Below, piece after piece: positions 1 through 7,740 of a stretch of DNA of 64,000 nt (positions are counted from its first letter, which is position 1; every line of letters starts with the position of its first letter). The DNA comes from TC-15 sp034437275 (GTDB lineage Bacteria > Chloroflexota > Anaerolineae > Aggregatilineales > Aggregatilineaceae): assembly GCA_034437275.1 (NCBI GenBank), contig DAOTUD010000065.1:1-64000 (forward strand), in the 5' to 3' direction. Both the position numbers and the translations under genes were made by a program. The notes under the pieces were generated by a model. It ran no database searches, was not told the origin of the DNA, and worked only from the letters and a program-made list of their open reading frames with translations.

Positions 1-137
1 TGACAAGTTGGAAGGTGAGCTGCGCAAGCTCGGGTTCGATGTGGGCTCGACGACGATCCGCACGGTCTTGCTGCGGCATGGTGTTCCGCCCGCGCCGGAG
101 CGCTCACGGCAGGGCAGTTCCTGGCGCACGATGGCCC
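1..137 (+). pseudogene. Integrase/transposase fragment (HTH part, rve-type family), open at left edge
   Basis: The + strand frame starting at base 2 encodes a stretch with GELRKLGFDVGSTTIRTVLL, then an HGVPPAPERSR...SSWRT segment. This is the helix-turn-helix and linker that precedes the catalytic core in IS481/IS3-like integrase-core proteins, where the core normally follows directly after the WRT motif. Here homology stops at about base 135 and the reading continues into unrelated residues. The catalytic DDE core is absent, so this is a broken remnant. The start lies outside the window. It meets a second fragment of the same family on the opposite strand (118-313). Family assignment is by motif recognition only. 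Confidence 0.6.
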
Positions 138-313
138 GATGCCAGCCGATCATGGTGCCAGGTTTAAACAACCGCACGCTTTCCGCCAACGCTTCGCGCG
201 CGTTGCTGGCGCAGCAACATGATCTCCAGATCTTTCTCGTCATCTGTCATGCGCATCACAGCGACCAAGTCCAACACGAATTGCCACACAAACAACATCA
301 TGCGCAAGAACAT
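118..313 (-). pseudogene. Integrase/transposase N-terminal fragment, frameshifted
   Basis: The ATG at 313 follows an AAGGTGAG ribosome binding site. It opens a frame reading MFLRMMLFVWQFVLDLVAVM, then DDEKDLEIMLLRQQ, the hydrophobic leader and 'ENLLLRQQL' element typical of the N-terminus of integrase-core proteins. After about base 205 the homology moves to another frame, which reads AESVRLFKPGTMIGWHRAIV, the next conserved block of the same family. The residues normally between these blocks are missing, so there is an internal deletion plus a frame change. Homology ends at about base 118, where the opposite-strand fragment begins. It cannot encode an active enzyme. Confidence 0.6.
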
Positions 314-340
314 CCACTTCTCACCTTTCAGGCTCCTGCA

Positions 341-378
341 CCAACACAAAACCCCGCAAATTTAACGCATTTGCGGGG
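341..378 (-). terminator. Rho-independent terminator of the 461-751 gene
   Basis: A perfect 10-bp stem (CCCCGCAAAT / ATTTGCGGGG, 352-361 with 369-378) has a 7-nt loop. On the minus strand it is followed by a T-rich run (TTTTGTGTT). It lies about 80 bases downstream of the minus-strand coiled-coil gene. Confidence 0.75.
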
Positions 379-460
379 CATCTCCAGCCCATTCCACAGG
401 CGCTGTCAGGGGTGGATTCTTCGCCTGGATTGGTTTCTGAACACTACGGGTTATGGCGCG

Positions 461-751
461 CTACGACCGGCCCAGCGCACGGTTGACAGCGTCCTTGAAA
501 TTGTTCAGCGATTCTTCGACACTGGCCTTCAGGTCTTCCCAGGCGCTGGTGTCCATTTGTTCCTCGGAGAGGTTTTCCAGCCGATTCTGCAACTCTTCCT
601 TGCGTTCCATCAACTCGCGCATTTGCTCGTTGATTTCGGCTTTGGCTTCAGCTTCAACCTCGGCGCTCTTTATGCGCAGTTCGTTGATCTGGGATTCAAC
701 ATCGTCGATCAAGGCTTGTAATTTGGTCTTGTCGTCAATTGTCTCGCTCAT
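461..751 (-). CDS. Small acidic coiled-coil protein, function unknown
   Basis: Encodes 96 residues beginning MSETIDDKTKLQALIDDVES. The whole protein is predicted helical, rich in Glu, Lys, Gln and Leu with heptad-like spacing. It has no membrane segment or signal peptide, so it is probably a cytoplasmic coiled coil. I chose the ATG at 751, with an AAGGAG 14 bases upstream. A TTG at 778 in the same frame lies before that ribosome binding site and is less likely. It has its own terminator and stands apart from the two-component genes upstream, which end in a separate terminator. I do not recognise a named family. The short tail NNFKDAVNRALGRS faintly recalls small stress-related helical proteins, but not enough for a functional call. 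Confidence 0.7.
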   Translation of the reverse strand: MSETIDDKTKLQALIDDVESQINELRIKSAEVEAEAKAEINEQMRELMERKEELQNRLENLSEEQMDTSAWEDLKASVEESLNNFKDAVNRALGRS

Positions 752-807
752 ATTTGCCCTACTCGCTCCTTTTTGCAATCAATTCACTCTGTTACTAGCA
801 TAGAATC

Positions 808-845
808 AAAAAGCCCCAGCGGCCTGATGAGGCTTGGGGATTTTT
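808..845 (-). terminator. Rho-independent terminator after the response regulator
   Basis: On the minus strand a CCCCA...TGGGG stem is followed by CTTTTTGATT. A matching A-run on the other side makes it nearly symmetrical. It lies about 30 bases downstream of the response-regulator stop codon. Confidence 0.7.
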
Positions 846-886
846 GTATAGGTCAGGTGGGGGAGTTCAGGATAGGTCACCTGACC
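836..886 (+). repeat. Degenerate 24-nt repeat pair (copy A), box ATAGGTCA
   Basis: Two units of 24 nt each carry an ATAGGTCA box (starting at 848 and 872). The stretch closely resembles, in inverted orientation, the pair at 3604-3653. It overlaps the last three codons of the response regulator and adjoins its terminator. The two copies therefore flank the response-regulator/kinase operon as imperfect inverted repeats. Function is not evident; binding by the operon's own regulator is one possibility. Confidence 0.5.
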
Positions 887-1518
887 AGGCCATGCTGTAT
901 GGCCAGGGTGGCGGCCTCGGTGCGGCTGGTGACACCCAACTTCGATAGCACGTTGCTCACATGGTTCTTGACGGTGGCCCGGCTGATGGTCAGTTTGTCG
1001 GCGATCTCGCGGTTGTTCAGCCCTTGCGTGATCAGGGCCAGCACCTCCAATTCCCGTGCCGTCAGGTCATGGCCCGGGGTCGGGGGATCGGTGGCGGCCT
1101 CGATCAACACCTGCGTGGCTTCTGGGGCCAGGGTGGATTTGCCGGCGTAGGCTGCCCGGATGGCTTCGGCCAGCTCGTCGATTGAAACGTTCTTGAGCAG
1201 GTAGCCGATCGCGCCCGCCTGGAGCGCATCCTGGACCAGGTCCTTTTCTTTAAAGCTGGTCAGGGCGATGATCTGGGTGTGGGGATATTGTTCTCGCATG
1301 GCCTGGGTTGTTTCGACGCCGTTCATCGCGGGCATCACCAGGTCCATCAGCACGACGTCGGGCTGCAAGTCCACACACAGCCGCAGCGCCTGTTCGCCAC
1401 TGTTAGCTTGGCCGACCATTTCGAGATCGTCACAGGTTTCCAGCATCACTTCCAGTCCGTTACGCACCATGTCATGGTCATCGACGATCATCACACGTAT
1501 AGGGGTTATCTCGCTCAT
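877..1518 (-). CDS. NarL/FixJ-family DNA-binding response regulator
   Basis: 213 residues. The N-terminal receiver domain (about 7-125) has the acidic pair in VMIVDDHD, the predicted phospho-acceptor Asp59 in VVLMDLVMP, the Thr/Ser switch in IIALTSF and the conserved Lys in GYLLKNVS. A LuxR-type helix-turn-helix follows at about 150-213 (LTARELEVLALITQGLNNRE, then a TVKNHVSNVLSKLG helix). It should act as a transcription factor phosphorylated by the kinase encoded upstream. The two genes overlap by four bases (ATGA), so they are translationally coupled. A terminator and a 24-nt repeat pair lie at its 3' end. The regulon is unknown; the divergent PRC/P-type ATPase/MgtC operon is a plausible target because of position. 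Confidence 0.93.
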   Translation of the reverse strand: MSEITPIRVMIVDDHDMVRNGLEVMLETCDDLEMVGQANSGEQALRLCVDLQPDVVLMDLVMPAMNGVETTQAMREQYPHTQIIALTSFKEKDLVQDALQAGAIGYLLKNVSIDELAEAIRAAYAGKSTLAPEATQVLIEAATDPPTPGHDLTARELEVLALITQGLNNREIADKLTISRATVKNHVSNVLSKLGVTSRTEAATLAIQHGLVR

Positions 1519-3404
1519 TGTGTTTCCTTTCCTTTAGGGGCGGGCCACCGGATGCGAATCTGGGTTCCCTTGCCGGGCGCACTGTCTAGTTCTAGCTGGG
1601 CACCGATCGCCTGGGCACGCTCGTGCATAATGTTTAAGCCTAGCGACGTCGCCGAAACCTCTGCCGGGTCAAAGCCCTGACCGTTGTCCACAATTTCGAG
1701 GTCGACGCTGTGTTGGCGGGCGTGCAGTGTGACGTCGACATGATCGGCATGGGCGTGTTTTACTATGTTATTGAGGGCTTCCTGGGTGATGTAAAACAAC
1801 GCGGTTTGGACTTCTTCTGAAAACTCATGTTCGTCACCTTCCAGGTGCAGGGTTACATCGAGCGTGGCGCGGCCTTGCAGGGCATTGACGAGCTGCTCGA
1901 GCAGTTCGCCCAGGTCCGCTTCCATGAGCGCCGTGGGGCGCAGCTCCAGGAGCAGCATCCGCATTTCGGCCAGTGCGCCGCGTGTCAGGCGGTGGAGTTG
2001 GTCCAGGCGGGGGCGCACTTTTTCCGGGTTGCTATTCCACAAGCGGGGCAGGGCCTCGGCGATCATGCTGGCGGAGAACAACGTCTGGCTGACGGCATCG
2101 TGCAGGTTGCGGGCCAGCCGTTGGCGTTCCTCCATCATGGCCAACTCGCGCGCTTTTTCGTGCAGTTGGGCGTTTTGGAGTGCAATCGCGGCCTGTTCGG
2201 CGAACAATTGCAGATGGTCGGCATGAGCTTCGGTGAAGAAGTCCGGCTGCCGGCTGGTGAGGTAGATGAAGCCCATCGTAACGGATGACAGCTTTACTGG
2301 CACACCGATATAGGAGCGGATGTCACGCAGCGGGAGATATTGGTGCAGTGCCCATTTGGGATCAACATCGGCGATGATCACCGGCTGCCCGCTTTTGCTC
2401 ATGCGGTGCAGCTCGGTGGTGTCGAATACCTGGATATTTCGAGAGCGTAATCTGCTTTCCAGATCGCCCGAACCAAGGCCCCGGCTGCGCACCATCCGCG
2501 CGGAGCCATCCTGAATCAACAAGATGTGGGCGGTATCGTGCGGGACGACATACCCGATGCTGGCTAGAATGCGATCCAGCACTTCGTCGAGGTCCAGTGT
2601 GCTGGTCAGGGCGGCGGCTGTGTCGCGCAGCGCTTTGTTCATCGCTCGTTGTTCGTGTTGTATGGCCTGCATCTGCCGCCGTTCGGTGATGTCGGTGTAG
2701 ATGCTAACCAGGCCGAGTTGATGGCCGCGTTCGTCCAGGATGCTGTCCGCCTGGATCGCGGTGGGGATGATGCGGCCTTCTTTGCTGCGTAGATCGGCTT
2801 CCCCTTGCCATGAGTTTCCCTCGCGGAGCGTGGCGAAAATCTCGGCGGCTACTTCCGGATAGACAAACAGCGTGTGAGGAATTCCTTTCAGGTTCAGGTC
2901 ATTGATGGTGTAACCGTACAGGTTTGTGAAAGCCTGGTTGTGATAGAGTGCGGTACCGTGCATGTCGGCGATACTGATCGCGTCGCTGGTGCTTTCGATT
3001 GCTTTGCTGACCTGTAGGAAGCGCTCTTGTTGGGCCTGGAGCCGCGCCGACAGCCGGCGCATTTCCAGCAAGCTGTCGAGCCGGGTGTGTAGTTCGGTGC
3101 GTTTGATGGGGCTGGTGACAAATTCGTCAACCTGCTGCAGCTTGGTGCGGGTGATGTGTTGTAGATTTTCTCGCGAGACGATGAAGAGCACCGGCAAAAA
3201 CAGGGGGGCTTCTTCTTCTTTGCGCCCTTCAATATCTTCGGTGAGCTGCGACAACATACCATGATCGATCACGCATAAGTCGAAGTCTTCGTCCAGGGAC
3301 TTGGGACTATCTTGAACAAGCACGTCATAGTCCCGGACCAGCCACTCGCGGAGCATGTGGCGCATATCCGGTGTGCTAACCAGCAATAGGATACGGTTCA
3401 TCAT
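1515..3404 (-). CDS. Sensor histidine kinase: receiver-like, PAS, GAF, HisKA_3, HATPase
   Basis: About 629 residues, soluble, with no clear membrane segment. Domains in order: an atypical receiver-like domain (about 1-110, with an Asp in LCVIDHG but a poor acidic pocket); a PAS domain (about 135-250, ending in IYTDITERR); a GAF domain (about 270-420); a HisKA_3 dimerisation domain with phospho-acceptor His435 in LARNLHDAVSQTLF; and a HATPase with N and G boxes (ITQEALNNIVKHA, DNGQGFD, GLNIMHERA). This is the NarX/DegS kinase class that pairs with NarL-type regulators, matching the overlapping downstream gene. The start is uncertain: ATGs at 3404 and 3401 best fit the receiver start, and an upstream ATG at 3434 is possible. 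An intracellular signal is implied by the lack of a membrane anchor. Confidence 0.9.
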   Translation of the reverse strand: MMNRILLLVSTPDMRHMLREWLVRDYDVLVQDSPKSLDEDFDLCVIDHGMLSQLTEDIEGRKEEEAPLFLPVLFIVSRENLQHITRTKLQQVDEFVTSPIKRTELHTRLDSLLEMRRLSARLQAQQERFLQVSKAIESTSDAISIADMHGTALYHNQAFTNLYGYTINDLNLKGIPHTLFVYPEVAAEIFATLREGNSWQGEADLRSKEGRIIPTAIQADSILDERGHQLGLVSIYTDITERRQMQAIQHEQRAMNKALRDTAAALTSTLDLDEVLDRILASIGYVVPHDTAHILLIQDGSARMVRSRGLGSGDLESRLRSRNIQVFDTTELHRMSKSGQPVIIADVDPKWALHQYLPLRDIRSYIGVPVKLSSVTMGFIYLTSRQPDFFTEAHADHLQLFAEQAAIALQNAQLHEKARELAMMEERQRLARNLHDAVSQTLFSASMIAEALPRLWNSNPEKVRPRLDQLHRLTRGALAEMRMLLLELRPTALMEADLGELLEQLVNALQGRATLDVTLHLEGDEHEFSEEVQTALFYITQEALNNIVKHAHADHVDVTLHARQHSVDLEIVDNGQGFDPAEVSATSLGLNIMHERAQAIGAQLELDSAPGKGTQIRIRWPAPKGKETQ

Positions 3405-3540
3405 TTGCCTGTCGGTTATGGTGCGGATTCTCATCACAGATTATTATACCCGTACAATTCCACGATGTCTTGTATGATAATGAGTACACTCATTGTAAAG
3501 AGGCAGTTTGCACGATACATGGGAGGCCTGGCTGGTTTGA

Positions 3541-3563
3541 GTATAGGTCAGATGGCCTATGTC
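3541..3563. promoter_or_regulatory. Imperfect palindrome with ATAGGYCA boxes
   Basis: The segment ATAGGTCAGATGGCCTAT (3543-3560) is an imperfect palindrome built of two facing copies of the ATAGG(T/C)CA box. The same box recurs in the repeat pairs at 836-886 and 3604-3653. It lies between the divergent histidine kinase (-) and PRC-barrel gene (+), the expected place for an operator. No factor can be assigned from sequence alone. Confidence 0.4.
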
Positions 3564-3603
3564 GTCCCGTGAGAGGGTAGGATGATGCGCGAAGGGAGGC
3601 TGT

Positions 3604-3653
3604 GTCATCTGGCCTATCTTGAATCCCGCCAGCTGCCCTATGTTGAAATCCCC
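3604..3653 (-). repeat. Degenerate 24-nt repeat pair (copy B), inverted relative to copy A
   Basis: On the minus strand two 24-nt units follow each other, GATTTCAACATAGGGCAGCT... and GGATTCAAGATAGGCCAGAT.... Each has an ATAGG(G/C)CA box at the same internal position and with the same 24-nt spacing as in 836-886. With copy A it flanks the two-component operon. The left part (3637-3650) can also pair with 3699-3712 in the leader of the PRC-barrel gene. Confidence 0.5.
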
Positions 3654-3720
3654 TGATCCCCTCATGTAGCAGCTTTACTTTTGGCCTACAGTAAAGACGA
3701 TTTCAACATTGGAGAGGAGG
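3637..3720 (+). promoter_or_regulatory. Nested inverted repeats in the leader of the PRC/ATPase/MgtC operon
   Basis: Outer arms CCTATGTTGAAATC (3637-3650) and GATTTCAACATTGG (3699-3712) are complementary at 13 of 14 positions. Inside them CTTTACT (3673-3679) pairs perfectly with AGTAAAG (3690-3696). The right outer arm runs into the ribosome binding site GGAGAGGAGG (3711-3720) of the gene starting at 3732. If transcribed, this could form a structured leader that restricts ribosome access. The structure is visible in the sequence; its regulatory role is an inference. Confidence 0.4.
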
Positions 3721-3731
3721 CCATACTTATT

Positions 3732-4487
3732 ATGCTGCGCAGTTTGAAAGCGTTACGAGGATATACCGTTCGTGCCACCGATGGCGACATCGGCACGGTG
3801 GACGAATTCTATTTCGACGATCAATCGTGGGCGATTCGCTATCTGGTTGTGGATACCGGCAACTGGCTGGTCGGGCGAAAGGTCCTGATCTTTCCCGCCA
3901 GCCTGGGGCCGCCGGATTGGGAAGCCAGTGTGCTGCCGGTCGTCCTCAGCCGACAGCAGGTTGCCGACAGCCCCTCAATCGAGGCGGATCAGCCGATCTC
4001 GCGACAGAAGGAGGACGAGTTTTTGAAATATTACGGCTGGCCGGCTCCTGGCTGGACGGCTGCGCCTTCGATGGCCTACCCGGCGGCAATGGATACCATC
4101 GCGGCTATCGAAGCCCAGGCCGACGAAAGCGCTGAGGAGGACGAAGGCGATCCCCATCTGCGCAGTATGCAGGAGGTGCTTGGCTACGATATCCAGGCGC
4201 GGGATGGCGAGATCGGACATGTGGATGACTTTATTGTAGACGATGAACCCTGGATGATCCGGTATATGGTGGTGGATACGCGCGACTGGCTGCCAGGGCG
4301 GCAGGTGCTGGTGTCGCCTACCTGGGTGACGCAGGTTCGCTGGGATGAGCGCGCGGTGCATGTGGACCTGAGCCGCGAGACGATCCAAAACAGCCCGGAA
4401 TTTGACTCGAGCAAGCCGGTCAACCGTGAGTATGAAGAACGGCTCTACGATTACTACGGCAGGCCGAAGTATTGGGAACGGTTGTGA
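3732..4487 (+). CDS. Tandem PRC-barrel domain protein
   Basis: 251 residues with two PRC-barrel domains (about 3-75 and 148-225). They share the pattern GYTVRATDGDIGTVDEFYFD / GYDIQARDGEIGHVDDFIVD followed by WxIRYxVVDTxxWLxGRxVL. An acidic linker (about 110-145) separates them. PRC barrels are small beta-barrels used in ribosome maturation, in photosynthetic reaction-centre subunit H and in many stress proteins of unknown ligand. There is no signal peptide or membrane helix, so it is likely cytoplasmic. The ATG at 3732 fits the family start and has GGAGAGGAGG 11 bases upstream; a TTG at 3681 is less likely. It leads the operon with the P-type ATPase (2-nt gap) and MgtC, suggesting a role in ion or envelope stress. 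Confidence 0.85.
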   Translation: MLRSLKALRGYTVRATDGDIGTVDEFYFDDQSWAIRYLVVDTGNWLVGRKVLIFPASLGPPDWEASVLPVVLSRQQVADSPSIEADQPISRQKEDEFLKYYGWPAPGWTAAPSMAYPAAMDTIAAIEAQADESAEEDEGDPHLRSMQEVLGYDIQARDGEIGHVDDFIVDDEPWMIRYMVVDTRDWLPGRQVLVSPTWVTQVRWDERAVHVDLSRETIQNSPEFDSSKPVNREYEERLYDYYGRPKYWERL

Positions 4488-4489
4488 GC

Positions 4490-7186
4490 ATGACAGCCTA
4501 TGATCAAGCCTGGACAAAACAGGCGAATGATGTACTTGGCGAACTCGACGCCGACCCCAGGCACGGATTGAGCGACCAGGCGGCCCGGCAGCGGCGCGAA
4601 CGCTACGGGCCGAACCGTCTGCGGGCCGCCGAGCGCAAAAGCATCTGGCAGATTCTGGCTGAGCAGTTCGAAAGCCTGGTCGTTGGCTTGTTGGTGGTGG
4701 CTGCGATGTTATCGTTCCTGTTCGGCGACTGGATCGAAGGGCTGGCCATCACAGCGGTGATTGTGATCAACGCCGGGATCGGGTTTGGCACCGAACTCAA
4801 AGCCGTGCGCTCGATGGAAGCGCTGCAAAAGATGAGCCAGGTGATGGCTAAAGTCCGCCGGGATGGCAACGTGCAGGAACGGCCCGCCCAACAGCTTGTC
4901 CCCGGGGATATCGTGGTGGTCGAAGGCGGCGATGTGGTGACCGCCGATCTGCGGCTGCTCGAAGCGTCCAAACTCCAGGCGAACGAGTCGGCACTGACCG
5001 GTGAGTCCGTCCCGGTCAGCAAGCAGGTCGAACCATTGGGCGACGATGTGCCGCTGGCCGAACGGACCAATATGCTCTTTAAGGGGACCTCGGTGACGAG
5101 AGGCTCCGGGGAAGGGGTCGTCGTCAATACTGGCATGGAGACGGAGCTGGGGCATATTTCGACGCTGGTCGAAGAGGCCGAAGAGGAAGTTACTCCGCTG
5201 GAAAAACGGCTGGATCAACTGGGCCGCCGCCTGATCTGGGTGACACTGGTGATCGCGGGGCTGGTGGCGGTGGCGGGCATCATCACCGGCAAAGATATCA
5301 TGCTAATGATTGAGACATCCATCGCGCTGGCAGTGGCCAGCATCCCCGAGGGGCTGCCAATTGTGGCGACGATTGCCCTGGCGCGCGGGATGCGGCGCAT
5401 GGCCCAGCGAAATGCGCTGATCAGCCACCTCTCTGCCGTCGAGACGTTAGGGGCGACGAACGTAATTCTGACCGACAAAACCGGTACCCTGACTGAAAAT
5501 CAGATGACGGTGACCGAGATGCTGCTCGCTGAGGGTAAGGTGTGCGTGGCACAGGATGACGCGGACGCTGTTTTTCAGCGGGACGGCAATGTGCTTGATC
5601 CCCAACAGCATGATATCCTGCGCCGGATGTTGACGGTGGGCGTGTTGTGCAACAACGCCAGCCTGAATCACAATGACGATGGGGCCGAATTGGCGGGGAT
5701 CGGCGATCCGTTGGAGGTGGCGCTGCTGGTGGCTGGTGACAAGGCGAATCTTCGGCGTAACGAGTTGCTGGTTGATATGCCAGAAGCCCGTGAGGAAGCC
5801 TTCGATCCAGAAGTGAAGATGATGGCGACGTTTCACGAGGTTGAGGCCAGTTATCTGGTCGCGGTGAAGGGCGCGCCCGAGGCGGTGCTGAACGTTGCCT
5901 CGCGCCTGGAAACAGCGGACGGTCCCGCCGATATGCGTGATGAACAGCGCCAGTCCTGGCGCGATCATAATAACCGTATGGCCGAGGAAGGGCTGCGAGT
6001 GTTGGCGTTAGCCACCAAGACAGTTGACAGCCCAGAGGCTGATCCCTACCAAGATTTGACCTTCCAGGGGTTGGTTGGTTTGGAAGACCCCCCGCGAGAG
6101 GAAGTTCGCCCGGCGCTGCAGGCGTGTCACGAGGCAGGAATTCGAGTCGTGATGGTGACCGGCGATCAACCGGTGACGGCGCGGAATGTTGCCCAGGCGG
6201 TCGAGTTGGTCACGCCCGACGTGGCAGTCGATGTGGTCCATGGCCGCGATCTTAAGCATCCAGATGGGCTGTCCGACGAGGAGCGCCAGCATGTGCTGGA
6301 TGCGCCGATCTTCGCACGGGTCAACCCGGAGCAAAAGCTCGACCTGATCGCGATCCACCAAAACCATAATGCCATTGTCGCCATGACCGGGGACGGTGTC
6401 AACGATGCGCCCGCGCTCAAGAAGGCCGATATCGGCGTAGCGATGGGGCAGCGCGGCACACAGGTTGCTACCGAGGCTGCCGATATGGTGCTGAAAGACG
6501 ACCGTTTCTCGACGATTGTCACTGCCGTCGAACAGGGCCGCGTGATCTTCAACAATATCCGCAAGTTTGTAGTGTATCTACTGTCGTGTAACATCAGCGA
6601 GGTGCTGGTGGTGGCGCTGGCTTCGCTGGTCAATGCGCCACTGCCGATCCGCCCGTTGCAAATCCTGTTCCTTAACCTGGTGACGGATGTGTTCCCTGCG
6701 CTGGCATTGGGTGTCGGGGAAGGCGATCCGCGTATCATGCAGCAGCCGCCGCGTGATCCGCGAGAACCGGTACTCACGCGCCGCCATTGGATGACGATTA
6801 TCGGGTATGGAACCATGATCACCACTGCGGTGTTGGGCGGGTTTGCCCTGTCGCTGGTGGGATACGACTTCAACACCGCGCGCGCGGTGACGGTGTCTTT
6901 CCTGACGCTGGCGTTTGCCCAGTTGTGGCACGTGTTCAACATGCGCGAACCAGGCTCTCACCTGCTGCGGAATGCGATCACCCAAAATCCTTACGTTTGG
7001 GGCGCGCTGGTGCTGTGTACAGGCTTGCTGCTGGCGGCGGTTTATGTGCCGGGCCTGAATGACGTACTGTCCGTTGTCGATCCGGGCCTGGGCGGTTGGG
7101 CATTGGTGTTCATCTTCAGCGTTATTCCGCTGGTGATCGGGCAGATCATTAATCAGGTTCAGCCCAAAATTGGGAGTATGCAGTGA
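4490..7186 (+). CDS. Cation-transporting P-type ATPase, Ca2+-like (P2A)
   Basis: About 898 residues, full length for the P2 class. Seen: N-terminal cation-ATPase domain; actuator motif LTGESVPV; PEGLP in TM4 (Glu287); phosphorylation motif DKTGT with Asp329; hinge TGDGVNDAPALKKADIGVAM; and ten probable helices. The SERCA-type Ca2+ ligands appear conserved: Asn701 and Glu704 in TM5 (CNISEV) and Asn729, Thr732 and Asp733 in TM6 (NLVTD). Export of Ca2+ (or possibly Mn2+) across the cytoplasmic membrane is therefore predicted rather than Na+/K+ exchange. The start is the ATG at 4490 just after the PRC stop; a TTG at 4472 inside that gene is possible. The downstream MgtC start overlaps its stop (TGATG), so the three genes form one operon. 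Confidence 0.92.
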   Translation: MTAYDQAWTKQANDVLGELDADPRHGLSDQAARQRRERYGPNRLRAAERKSIWQILAEQFESLVVGLLVVAAMLSFLFGDWIEGLAITAVIVINAGIGFGTELKAVRSMEALQKMSQVMAKVRRDGNVQERPAQQLVPGDIVVVEGGDVVTADLRLLEASKLQANESALTGESVPVSKQVEPLGDDVPLAERTNMLFKGTSVTRGSGEGVVVNTGMETELGHISTLVEEAEEEVTPLEKRLDQLGRRLIWVTLVIAGLVAVAGIITGKDIMLMIETSIALAVASIPEGLPIVATIALARGMRRMAQRNALISHLSAVETLGATNVILTDKTGTLTENQMTVTEMLLAEGKVCVAQDDADAVFQRDGNVLDPQQHDILRRMLTVGVLCNNASLNHNDDGAELAGIGDPLEVALLVAGDKANLRRNELLVDMPEAREEAFDPEVKMMATFHEVEASYLVAVKGAPEAVLNVASRLETADGPADMRDEQRQSWRDHNNRMAEEGLRVLALATKTVDSPEADPYQDLTFQGLVGLEDPPREEVRPALQACHEAGIRVVMVTGDQPVTARNVAQAVELVTPDVAVDVVHGRDLKHPDGLSDEERQHVLDAPIFARVNPEQKLDLIAIHQNHNAIVAMTGDGVNDAPALKKADIGVAMGQRGTQVATEAADMVLKDDRFSTIVTAVEQGRVIFNNIRKFVVYLLSCNISEVLVVALASLVNAPLPIRPLQILFLNLVTDVFPALALGVGEGDPRIMQQPPRDPREPVLTRRHWMTIIGYGTMITTAVLGGFALSLVGYDFNTARAVTVSFLTLAFAQLWHVFNMREPGSHLLRNAITQNPYVWGALVLCTGLLLAAVYVPGLNDVLSVVDPGLGGWALVFIFSVIPLVIGQIINQVQPKIGSMQ

Positions 7187-7674
7187 TGATCGACGTTTTA
7201 GCACCATACCAGACACAGTTTGAGATCTTAGCCTACGTCGTGCTGGCGATGCTGCTAGGGGCACTGATCGGCCTGGAGCGTGAAACCAAGAGCAAGCCGG
7301 CAGGGCTGCGCACGCATATGCTGGTCGCTGGCGCGGCGGCCCTGCTGGTGGCGTTGGGGGATGTGGTGATCGAGCATTTTGCCCAGGACCTTGACAGTAG
7401 CCTGGTTCGTTCGGACCCGGTACGTATCATGCAGGCGGTGGTTACTGGGCTGAGCTTCTTAGGAGCCGGCACGATTCTGCGCGACCGTTCGAAAAACCGC
7501 GTGGAGGGCCTGACGACCGCCGCTTCAATTTTGTTTACCGCCGGGGTAGGCATGGCTGTGGCGCTCGAGCAGTTTGTGTTGTCAATCGGGGCAACGATCA
7601 TTATCTTGATTACGCTGCGGGGAGTGGGGACAGTAGAATACTGGTTGGACCAGCGTATTATCCAGGACGAATGA
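7186..7674 (+). CDS. MgtC/SapB family membrane protein
   Basis: 162 residues with about four hydrophobic segments. Family motifs are seen: LIGLERETKSKPAGLRTHML near the N-terminus, FLGAGTILRD in the middle and GLTTAASILF, all hallmarks of the MgtC/SapB N-terminal membrane domain. The C-terminal ACT-like domain of longer MgtC proteins is absent. MgtC proteins affect Mg2+ limitation survival and F1F0-ATPase activity in some pathogens; in most bacteria the role is unknown. The ATG at 7186 overlaps the ATPase stop codon by one base, and a GGGAG lies upstream. A GTG at 7183 is the alternative start. It closes the PRC/ATPase operon; no strong hairpin follows before the next gene. Confidence 0.9.
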   Translation: MIDVLAPYQTQFEILAYVVLAMLLGALIGLERETKSKPAGLRTHMLVAGAAALLVALGDVVIEHFAQDLDSSLVRSDPVRIMQAVVTGLSFLGAGTILRDRSKNRVEGLTTAASILFTAGVGMAVALEQFVLSIGATIIILITLRGVGTVEYWLDQRIIQDE

Positions 7675-7740
7675 TCAGACTTTCCACTATTCGATATATG
7701 ATAGGCCATTTAAGCTGCCAGTTTGAGGAGACTCGACTCT

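Noticed and set aside
3444..3665. Minus-strand open frame of 73 codons between the kinase and the PRC gene
   Set aside because: Its repeated DFNIGQ/FKIGQ residues come from the 24-nt repeat units; no ribosome binding site, and the repeats also occur in a different frame context at 836-886.
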